From the NCBI GenBank assembly GCA_016271365.2, contig CM057456.1, positions 886,782,001 to 886,846,000 of the forward strand: a stretch of 64,000 nucleotides of DNA, in the 5' to 3' direction. This document shows, in pieces, positions 54,901 through 64,000 of the stretch; the first letter of the stretch is position 1, and each line of letters starts with the position of its first letter. A program made the position numbers and the translations under genes. The notes beneath the pieces were generated by a model that was not told the origin of the DNA, made no database searches, and saw nothing but the letters and a program-made list of their open reading frames with translations. This stretch comes from Neoceratodus forsteri. Lineage: Eukaryota > Chordata > Ceratodontiformes > Ceratodontidae.

Positions 54901-56650
54901 CCATGAAACACCCTTATCAAGTTAATGCATTTGCAGCCATAGTGGCTCTGCCAGAACTTGTCTCATAAGCTACAGCTACAGAATCTATAATATTGTCCTG
55001 TTAAACTTAGGCCTAATGCAGTATCCCTTTTGAGTAATCAGGATGTACTTAAAAAGTTTAAAGCAAACTTTTCTTTTTCTTTTACAGCTAGAAACTCATA
55101 TAGACATTAACTTTAGTCAGAAGTATTATAGTAAACCTTCCCATAATTAACCCCATATAAAATCACATAAAATAATAATTAAAAATCAATTTTTAATAAC
55201 AATAAAATAATTTTCCCATCAAGGGTTTTGTTCCTACAGATCCACCTCCACCCTTTCCACAGGAATCACCACATTGGTAAGTGCCCCTCCCCAGTGGAAT
55301 TGGTCCGTCCTCCTCCCTATCATGTCAAGGAAATAATTCTGTCTATCCAAATGAATTGTAATAACAATTGAATGTGTAGAACAGTTTATATTATGTATTG
55401 CTGAAAGTCTTGTGATTTTGCAACCTGTATGACCAAGTTTCTACCTTGTGTTATGTGTTGAAAAATTATATTTATTTTGCCTCTTGTAGGTGATATTATG
55501 GACTTCTGTGTAGTGTGTAACATGAAAGAACAACCACATGAAGAAAGTGTTGTGAAAATGGTAAGACTAAATGATTTAAGATTAAGAGGGACAAATAAAT
55601 AACTCTGGATTGCCTGTCTTAAGAATACCAAATGAACCATTTCCGATGAACATAAAAGTAATATGCTAAACTAAATCCACACCCCAACCCACAAGACAGC
55701 CACTATCAAAAGCATGAAATTGACATTGTTATCATTGAACCTGCTGGTGTCCTCCAGTTGTAGTAACATTTTTACATCCTGTGGAAAAACCTTGCAAAAG
55801 ACAGAATTATATCATTATGAATGATCAAGTGTCACACGGACTACTGTCTAGAGATGCAGCAAATTTAAATTTCGCCGACGAAGTGAACGCAAAGTGGGCG
55901 CTTTGCATTGACCCACTCAAGAAGGTGGAATGGCAATGCGGGCAAGGTGAAGTCATTGTTTTAATGACTGCTGCCCTCATTAGGATTCAAGTGATCCACT
56001 TGGTGTTTCAGATTGGACAGCCCCCACACATCACGTGGCTTACAGTACTGTAAGTCACATGCTCTTAAGCTAGGCAGGAAGAAAGTGAGTCATACAAGCA
56101 GACACTTTTACTTTCTCCTGTGCAGACAGAGAGAGAGTAGTGTGTTTTGTGACTGCTGATACTTTTAGATCAGAGCGAGGAGGAGATTTAAACTTTGATT
56201 TAGACCCAACAGCTTTTTTAAAAGCTAAATTTTTTTGTCTTTTCTGTACTCTTTTTTACTTAATTTGTTCTTTCTGTAAATGTTATTTTTCTTACCTTTA
56301 TAAGTAGTTAGTTGTTTGTCTATGTCTGTGTGACTGTGTGTGTGTTGTGTGACAATGTGAGTAGTGATTGCTCGGACTGAGGGAGCTCAGTAGAGAGATG
56401 GACCAGGGTGAGGGAATGTCTGGGACGGGGCAGCTTTGGGAGAGCGTGGTAGTGGTAAGCATCGTACCATGTGCATGTGTGGAGGGCATAGGCACCCATT
56501 CTTGTTGGACCAGCACCACCTCCTGTCCTGACTCTGAGGCAGTTGAACCACCTCCACCACCACCAAGTCCAGCACCAGGTCCTCTGGAGCAGGATGTGCC
56601 TGTTTCCCCGGGCCCAGGTGTGGATCCCATCCCTGTTCAGCACCGTGACC
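54901..56650. other. unrecognised spacer
   Basis: About 1.75 kb without a supported gene. A 90-codon frame at 55781-56053 has no domain I recognise. The 56368-56676 stretch is GC-richer, with a short CACCACCACC run. Confidence 0.35.
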
Positions 56651-57070
56651 AGCAGGCTTACAATACATTCAAGTAACTATTAAAAAACATTTATGTTGTG
56701 ATTCATGACGTGATCGTAAATCGTGATTTGTGATTGCATCTGTGACCATGATGATGAAGAAACGTGAATGCCTATGGCTGTACTTCCCTGGGCCCTGATG
56801 AGCTGTAGCTTAAAACTCCCAGGCTTAAAAACACGTATCAATGAGTACAATGGTGGGGTGGTGAAGCCTGGACAGATACTACAAAACAGGCTTACAATAC
56901 ATCCTCCAAGTAACTAGAAAAAAAATTAATGTGATTCGTAATGTGAATGATCGTGAATCGTGATCTGTGACTGCATTTGTGACTGTGATGATGAAGAATG
57001 TGATTTGTATCACGAGTGACTCGTGATGATGGTCCTGACTTAAAAATGCATATTAATGAGTACAATGTTC
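56651..57070 (+). repeat. direct duplication, ~236-bp offset
   Basis: Segments from ~56653 and ~56889 share CAGGCTTACAATACAT, CAAGTAACTA, GATCGTRAATCGTGAT, TGTGAC and TGATGATGAAGAA, and both end near AATGAGTACAATG. The interior of each is rich in GTGAT words. Diverged, no coding potential. Confidence 0.75.
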
Positions 57071-60000
57071 ATGCAGAATTAAGCACCACACCTGTCCAGT
57101 ACTCTGAAGAGAAGCCAAAGAAACAACTGTGACTTAAGTTACAGATGGAGATTGGGCCCTAAAGAGATGCAAATGCACAGACAGATTAAGATTACACTGT
57201 GCACTGAAGAGATACAGACACAAAGGCACAACACCTAACCAGTGCTCACCATCAGAAATTCAAATCTGGAAAAGAATACCTTTACCGGTTGGGGCAGGCC
57301 ATGTGGGGGGGGGGCAGTGTACTGTACTGCTGCAGTAACAGTCACTAGTACTAGTACCAGTACCGGTAAAGATACCACAAAGAAGTACAAAAATCACACA
57401 GCTGCAGTGGACAGCAGCTTCACATTGCTGAAATTATTATGTGGCACAATAAAAGGTGTCTGATTTGATGACACACGTCACACACATACTCACACACACA
57501 CTAAGTCATGCATAGCAAATTGAAAACTTCAGTACTATAACCACATATTTTAAACAAACTAAAATTATGCACTACTGCACCACAACATTCAGCAAAAAAA
57601 TGGCAAGAAATATTGAAAATATTACTGTGTGTACATTAACACAGTTAAACAAGAAAAATATCACCAAAACAGAGAGCACTGTCTTTTTCTCCAAGTTAAT
57701 CTACCTACACCACAGATACACCCCTCCCCCAAAGCACACTTCCACTGTCTCTCAGTACACAGACTAAATGTTATACATTAACATTCAAAATCCATACACA
57801 AACAATAAACGCTCAATGATATGAGCACAGGAGGGTTTCCTATAATCGATGAACTAAGGTTTCAGCAAAAAAAATTACTCAAAAAGGCTTTTTTAACAGC
57901 TTTTTGAAGGTTTGAATTGCAGAGAGCTCTCAGAGCAGATTGTCTCCTACAGCTTCCTACACACCACCCCCAAACTGAGGCTGTGGCAGAACAATCCTAG
58001 AGCCCATGTGACCTGAAATCCCATGAAACACTGCAAAAATTTGCCTTTGGAGGGCTTAAAAACAAGGCGATACATTATTTTCAATGTGCCATACCTGAAA
58101 ACAGTGGAGTAGTGGTTTGGGAAGGTGGAGTAACACAAAGTCATTGTTTTCAATGGACTTGGGCTTACCCATTTGTAGCTGAGCACTTAACTGCGTTGCG
58201 GAGCACTCTGCAAGTCGCCTTCACTCCACGGATCACTTGTGAAGCTTAATTGAAGCACTACCACCACTACTACTGTCCTCTTCCCAGGGTGGGAGGACAT
58301 GTCAGCACCACTGCCAAACTGTTGCCAGGAGGGGGTCTGAGTGGTAAGAAAAGACAGGATGGCGTGTAAGGGAAGAGCGTTGCAGGACTTGGCAATGTGT
58401 GCATGCCTCCACACATACACACCAATGTGCACACACCAGCTATGGTGAATAGGGAGAAAACAGTGGAAAATGGATGGTGGGGCAGCTGTATGTGATGCTC
58501 TTTGCATTGCCCCCACCTCTGTCACCACCAGGGCCCCGTTAATTGATTAGAGTATGTGTCTCCAGGTGGAGTTGATGGCCTTCCCCACCATGGCCCTGCC
58601 ATGAGGAGCATTCTGTGGGGTAATGTAGCCGACAAGTAAGTGCCGGGGAGGTGGTCAGTGGTGGGATCAGAGCCAAGGGAAGCCAGCTAGTCACAGTTGT
58701 GGAGGATAAAATGTATATTTTAAAGAAAACAATCATTAAATGGAAACTGGAACCCATCCTATCCTCCATTCTTTTTTTTTCTGCATTATTTGTTTCCCCC
58801 GCTGTGTGCTCCAGGACCTTCCACTCCTTTGAGCTGCCATGGTCCCTGACATACCTCCTCCTACCCCTCTCAAGCTTCCAATCTCATATGGTAGTCCTCC
58901 CCAGGGTAACCTGGCATAACCCTTCACCAGATGGGTCCCTCTCTTCCGAGGGGGAAGATACTGGGGGAGACTGGCCAGCACACTCTGCTTTTGGCCCCAG
59001 GTGTTGCTGAGGTGGAATGGATCCAATCAGGGCCTTCGGTGGTGTTGGCGGACTGGCAGCCAGCATCCAGCTGGTCCTGGAGTGGTTTCTGCTTTTCTGG
59101 TGGTTCCCCTGTTGTGCCGCTCATGCAATACCCCCAGTCTCCACCGGAGGCCACTGCAGAGCGATGTGGCCCTGCTACCCACCCCAGGAGGGGAGAGCAG
59201 TCCTGCAGATACTCAATCCTCTCCTTCCCCTGCTAGCCCGTGGCATCCTGAGTCCGTTCCCGAACTCGGGTCGCTGGCGTGGCATGAGGTGTCGTGTCCA
59301 GCGTCTCAACCCTCAGTGCCACCAGGCTCCTCCATTCTTTTTAATTTATTTTTACTGAGCCTTTGTCTCATCATTTGTTAATACATTCATACAGAAGACT
59401 GATGTTTGCTAGTGGTCCGAATGTGCAAATGTACTGGTACTTTAGGTATAGACTGAGCGGTATATTGATAACCTCACATGGCTGATTTGCTCTAATCTGT
59501 CTTGAATGCACTACAAACACCCAATATGATCATTAGTACCATGGCTAGGCTGTGAAAATTTACCACAAACTCAAGCTAAACATTATCATTGGTTCAGTCT
59601 GTGCATGCCTTCCCCACTCCTACACAAATGGAAATGAACCATTACCAGCTTAGTATGTCTTTCACGCTAAAACATTTTAAATACATACATGCTGATTCTT
59701 CCTTCAACAAAGCCTGTAACCTTGGTTAGTACAGCAATTTCAAATGTATTTTTACTGTTGTATCTAATTGTATCGACTACCCCCTCTCCACCCTAAGCAA
59801 CCAGCCAGATCTAGAAATGAGCTGTTACCAGATCAGTAGGTCTTTCCTGGTACAACTTGTGAAACAGATCAATAAATAAATTTCAGAGAGTTTGAGTTAA
59901 GCACCTTGATTACTCAAACATATTGACTCCTGTCATCAATGAAATCCTTACAAAACTGTGTGCCCTCTACTAAAACAAGGCCTGACTTCCTGTCGCTGCC

Positions 60001-60287
60001 TAGCAGGAGATCTTATGCATGATGGTCCTACCTGTCTGTCTGACTTTAGCTTTGTCATATAGTGCTGCTTTTAAAAGCTTTCAGGGAAATATGGGCACCC
60101 TTTTTTATTACCTTTTGATGGTTCACACTGAACTGTTCTTCCTACCCCAAGAGCAACTACCCAACAGTGTTACATCCTTGTGCAGTCCATCCCTGGAGGG
60201 AACACTTTTCATACATGGTGCCTTTACTCATTCATAAATACTGGTAGGACAACCTCTCATACCACCTTTTTTCTACACTCATTATTC
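57071..60287. other. unrecognised spacer
   Basis: About 3.2 kb without supported genes. It contains an inverted pair CTTTACCGGT/ACCGGTAAAG at 57280-57289 and 57362-57371, and a diverged direct pair near 59630 and 59816 (GAAATGA...TTACCAG...TCAGTAGGTCTTTC). Several overlapping open frames at 58.6-59.4 kb show no domain and reflect GC-richer composition. Confidence 0.35.
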
Positions 60288-60740
60288 CCAGTTCATAATG
60301 AATTATGGTCACACTAGATTACTAATCCACAGATGCCAATTAAGCAATAAGGCATGACAGGGTGTGGTATATCATGGGATATCATCATGCCGCAGGTGGT
60401 TGGGCATGAGGCTGCAGGCTGAGTGCATCCAACCACCCAAGAAGTGACTATATCCCATGATATACCACATCCTGGAGTGATTTATTGCCATTATGAACTG
60501 AGTTTGGAGTTTTATAAATAAAAAAATAAAACAAGCAGGTTTTAAAACATTTTATAAATGAGCTTTTGGGTGGTGTAGGAGTACATTTTGAAAAAAATAG
60601 TTCTCAGACAGTAGAGAACAAAGAGGCTGGTGGTGCCAGAACTTTTTTGAAGCTGTGATGATGTAGCCCAATATCATCACAGCTTCAAAGAGCTCTTGGC
60701 CAACCAGATTCCTCTATTTACGATTCTCAGTTCATAACAG
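60288..60740. mobile_element. nested palindromic MITEs
   Basis: CAGTTCATAATG at ~60289, its complement CATTATGAACTG at ~60491 and CAGTTCATAAC at ~60727 mark element ends. The first palindrome has arms GGTGTGGTATATCATGGGAT (~60361) and the matching complement at ~60453-60474. The second has a perfect 17-bp stem TTTGAAGCTGTGATGAT (60646-60662) with 60673-60689, plus weaker outer pairing (TTATGAACTGAG at ~60493 against CTCAGTTCATAA at ~60726). Non-coding; the superfamily is unknown. Confidence 0.7.
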
Positions 60741-61389
60741 TCTATAGAGCACTCTGATGTCATGTAGTTTTCTCACACTACCCTCATCTTTTCTATTTAC
60801 ACTTTGAAATCAGCTTTTTGAACTTAGTAAGAATCATGTAAGCAATACATAGTTGCTCCCTATTACTTTTACAGTATCATGATTTGATTCACTTGGCTGT
60901 TAATTTACCAAACACTTGTGTGATAAAACTGCTTCTGCCTTGCACATCAGTACATATTATGACATAATTTCTTTTTTTTGGCATCACTCTAGATTTTGTA
61001 CACTGATGAAAACATTAAGTGATTGCACAAACAACCTCATTTAATTATGCTGAAAGAGTCTTGTTGAGTTTTAATTTATTTTTGGTTGCAATTGACTTAC
61101 TTCACTGTCTTTGCACACCACTGAAGTGATTATTATGTTAAAAACAGTAGCATTGTTGTTCATTACCTCATCCCCCAAACATTCTTGTAAATGTGCAGTC
61201 CCCCTACTAATCCTGTGAGAAATTGTAAATAAAATAAATATGTAGTTAGATATACACCTTTAATCTGTTAAAATGAGTAAATGAACTACATGTTTTTGCT
61301 TAACTGGACTGTGTAGCTGTAGAGTAATGTATTACATAACTGAATACCAATTTGTATTTGTAAAACATTTTTAGGTACAGTGAAAGCTG
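60741..61389. other. AT-rich spacer, nothing recognised
   Basis: No supported feature. Confidence 0.4.
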
Positions 61390-62830
61390 TAGCAGATGGG
61401 TGTACAACAATTGCACATTATACGCCTGTCCCCCTGCTGACCTTGAAGACTTTGACATGTCATATGTATGCAGCAAATGTGAAAAACTAATTGCACTTGA
61501 AGTGCAACAGTCAATGCCTGAAATAAGTGATTAAAAAAACAAGAGAGACAATAATGTTTTGTCCACAGCAGGCATGCAAACAAAGCATGTTGAATCTGAA
61601 TAGAAGAAAAGTTCATTAGCTGAATCCCAAGAAAAAAAAGAAAAGAGAACAACTATAACAATTGTTCCCTCATCAGTGGATTCTAAATCACTGAAATCAG
61701 AAACAGTGATTCAAATGAATTTCTACTTTTTGAAAATATGAGAGAAATGTATCAGAGTATGCCAAGCCTGTAGAAGCAGCATTAATGCAGAAAGTTCCCA
61801 TGGGATTACTGCTGCTATGTGGGAAGTGACTCCTTTTTCAATAAACCAATAAAGGAAATGTCTCCTTTTAACAATATGGATAAGTTTGTTTCCCCAACAG
61901 TCACAGGGAGAGGCAGCCCGATCCGAGGGCCTGCTGGAGGGGTTCGGGCAGGGGTCTCCCCTGCTACAATGACCCTCTTGGAGGTGGACCACTAAATCTA
62001 AAACATCACAGAAACTCACTCTTGCCTCAATAAGGCCTTTTTGAATTAATTTCAAGCCAAGATCAGGCAATCGAATTCTAGAATTGAAAATTCTTTAATG
62101 GAAATGACCTGTCATTGTGCTGTTGTGGAGACACGGGTGGATAACTTAGAAAAAGCCATGGAAAGTAATACAGGGGAAAGCAATGCAGTCTCCTAAAGAG
62201 TCCTGACCTTAGAAATCACTACAAATGCAGTGTTACATGAACAGCTAACACAGATGGCAAGATTAAAATGTCTGAAAAACACCATTTTGTGAAGAAACCT
62301 GAGATTAATAGGTTTCCCTGGGACTGTTCCCAGTGTAGAGATAAAAGAAGTAGTCCAGAAGGCACTGATGGTGATTTTTTTCAATTGAAACTTCCTGCAC
62401 CTTAGAGATGTTTTTTTTTTTTTTGTCCAGCATTGCAGCAACCTAAGGATCTAATGAATCTATCTCTACAACCTAGAGCAAGATATATATTTTTAACTTT
62501 TCATACATTGTCTGAAAGAAATAAACCTCTCCAGCTAGCTAGGCCAAAGAAACAGTTCTTTTATGAGTGCCATTGGATAAACCTGTACCCAGATTTTTGT
62601 ATGCAGACATGGAGCAGATGAAAACGATTTCTCCCTATAATGTCTGAATTTAAAGAAGAGGGAATAATAGCAGCTCTACTCACACCAGCATGTCTGAGGA
62701 TCCAATTTTAGGGTAAGAACCACTACTTTGATGATCCAGATGTGACTCAAACTTTCTATGACAGTAATGTTTGAATTCCAGAAGATATCAGCTCAGATTT
62801 TGGGGAAGACAATGAAGCAGAAGTGAAATG
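61390..62830 (+). pseudogene. decayed L1-type ORF1
   Basis: The plus strand shows scattered pieces of an L1-like ORF1 in changing frames: a Cys pair YVCSKCEKLIALE near 61456-61500, a segment FNNMDKFVSPTV near 61869, a helical heptad-like region at ~62030-62200, RNLRLINFPGTV near 62294 (start of the RRM-like domain), and 62433-62621 with RARYIFLTFHTLSERN and KKQFFYECHWINLYPDF. The C-terminus follows with an RRKRF segment at ~62615-62635 and NHYFDDPDVTQTFYDS at ~62730-62765. Stops are many. It differs from both L1 ORF1s at 40-42 kb and is clearly older. No ORF2 follows. Confidence 0.6.
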
Positions 62831-63729
62831 AACTGTGCCTTATAAAACAGGAACTGACTATATTTTTTTTTTTTTTCTGAATTCTTGAACCCCAGTTTGA
62901 TAGAATATAATAAGGGGTTGTGATGCCTATTTGTTGTTTAAAAACTATTAGTTAGGAAGTTAAAGCTTGGAGCATAAATGAAACTTTTTTTATTGATTAA
63001 TTAATGAAGTGGCTCTGATTAAATTTGATATTAGGTTAAAATGTTCTTTTTGATCCCCTAAAATAATTGGAAAAAGGTTTTTTTTTTGTGCTTTATTTGA
63101 TTACATGAGTTACATTGGAAAATTAATGTTCTTAAGGATAATTATTATATTAATGTAATTAAATATGAATCTGATTTTTTTTCTCTTAAGGAATAACAGT
63201 CAAGTATAAAAAAATAAAGGAAATGATGGAACATGCACAGTTTTCTCATTTTAACTCCACAGGTAATTGTATTGTAACTGGCCCTGCCCCGGATTCGAAA
63301 GCCAATAGCCAAGGAGTAGGGTAGGAGCCTCACTGGGTTTTTGGCCCAACGGCCAGGTGACTGACCTAGATTAAAACACAGACCAACCAGCACCAGCAAC
63401 TGGAAAGTTTAGAGAGAGCCAGAATAAAGGGGAGGTTCTGTTCCCCTTCATGGGTACCTCTGGGTGATCAGCAGAAAATAGATGGACACAAGAGAGTCAG
63501 TTTCAACAACAGTTTAATGCATTTTTGTAGACAGTAACAAACGTAAGGAATAGTGAGGAGATCTATACTCTACAGGGAGGGAAAGGTAGAACAAAATATT
63601 AGATTCTAAGAAAGAGGGAAGTTTTAACAAGATAAAAAAGAGTCTCAGAGTCGTCGGCTGGGAGAAGTAGCACATCACAAGCACTGGGCTTGCCAAATTC
63701 TTGACTCAGAAGCCAAGAATGTATGCAGT
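62831..63729. other. AT-rich then mixed spacer
   Basis: A T-tract at 62863-62876 and AT-rich sequence to ~63240, then a GC-richer stretch with no domain. No supported gene. Confidence 0.4.
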
Positions 63730-64000
63730 GGGGCAACTGCTATGGTGCTGGCCCTCTTCTGGCCACCCTCGATGGCCTTAACTTGTCCCCAATGTGACCT
63801 GCTGTCTATATTGGGGTGAACTGCTACTGTGCTGACCCTCTTCTGACCATCCTCGATGGTCTCAACTTGTCCCCAGTGTGACTCACTGTCTGCGTTGTGG
63901 TGAATGGGCTACGGTGCCGGCCCTCTTCTGACCACCCTCAATGGTCTCAACTTGTCCACAAAGTGTCTTACTGTCTGTGTTGGGGCAAACTGCTATGGTA
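63730..64000 (+). repeat. ~83-bp tandem array running off the window end
   Basis: Units begin near 63730, 63814, 63897 and 63979 (about 83 bases each). Each has a CAACTGCTATGGTGCTGGCC-type start, CCCTCTTCTGRCCA, CCTC(G/A)ATGGTCT, CAACTTGTCC and TGTCTGTGTTGGGG. Units differ by ~10-15%, and the fourth is cut by the window edge. Confidence 0.9.

Noticed and set aside
55781..56053. 90-codon frame as a gene
   Set aside because: No recognisable domain, no neighbouring exon-like frames, and its length is within chance for this composition.
58600..59381. Overlapping frames of 96-126 codons
   Set aside because: Multiple frames on both strands in a GC-richer patch with no domain; they look like chance openings.

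Overview
This window looks like repeat-dominated DNA from a large vertebrate genome. I find no intact host protein-coding gene, no rRNA or tRNA gene, and no bacterial-style operon or CRISPR. Almost everything recognisable is a transposable element: LINEs of the L2, CR1 and L1 groups, one Ty3/gypsy-type LTR retrotransposon with a SCAN-like Gag, tRNA- and MIR-like SINE pieces, and many palindromic (MITE or foldback) DNA elements. Together with AT-rich spacer and micro/minisatellites, this fits a non-mammalian sarcopterygian with an expanded genome. An amphibian such as a caecilian is my best guess, but that is inference and the species is not fixed by the sequence.

Layout. 1-1292 is the 3' half of an L2 LINE. 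1383-4170 is bracketed by ~150-bp inverted repeats and holds smaller palindromic elements. 5206-6988 is a striking 1.78-kb foldback element with ~60-bp tandem units mirrored in both arms. 7330-8850 is a CR1 fragment with a second CR1 inserted in opposite orientation. 9414-9963 is another CR1 tail. 11937-12160 is a small palindromic MITE, and 12421-12780 is a six-copy 60-bp minisatellite. 16775-18095 is a longer CR1 piece. 18895-19970 is a second large foldback structure carrying a tRNA-like SINE head. 20420-21111 is a decayed CR1 ORF1 (zinc finger plus esterase). 22961-24325 holds palindromes, a ~172-bp tandem array and a MITE.

24775-30470 is a minus-strand gypsy-type retrotransposon: putative LTR, Gag with SCAN-like capsid and CCHC knuckle, protease, then after a gap an integrase fragment cut by a CR1 tail. 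30585-34430 is a minus-strand LINE with degraded endonuclease and reverse transcriptase. 34480-36260 holds two CR1 pieces.

40258-53672 is a three-level nest. The outer element is a minus-strand LINE with a 2A-like motif and a tandem-repeat 5' region. It is split by a short L1 that has ORF1 but no ORF2 (half-L1-like), and that L1 is itself split by a near full-length 6.36-kb L1. Target-site duplications are visible at both inner levels, so the order of insertion can be read directly.

54215-64000 is mostly unrecognised sequence with a CR1 fragment lacking its 3' end, a diverged direct duplication, nested palindromes, a decayed L1-type ORF1 and an ~83-bp tandem array running off the window end. 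All coding pieces carry frameshifts or stops and look non-functional. I did not find a convincing new gene system. The most unusual structures are the two foldback elements, the half-L1 nest, and the 2A-like LINE with monomer-like 5' repeats.
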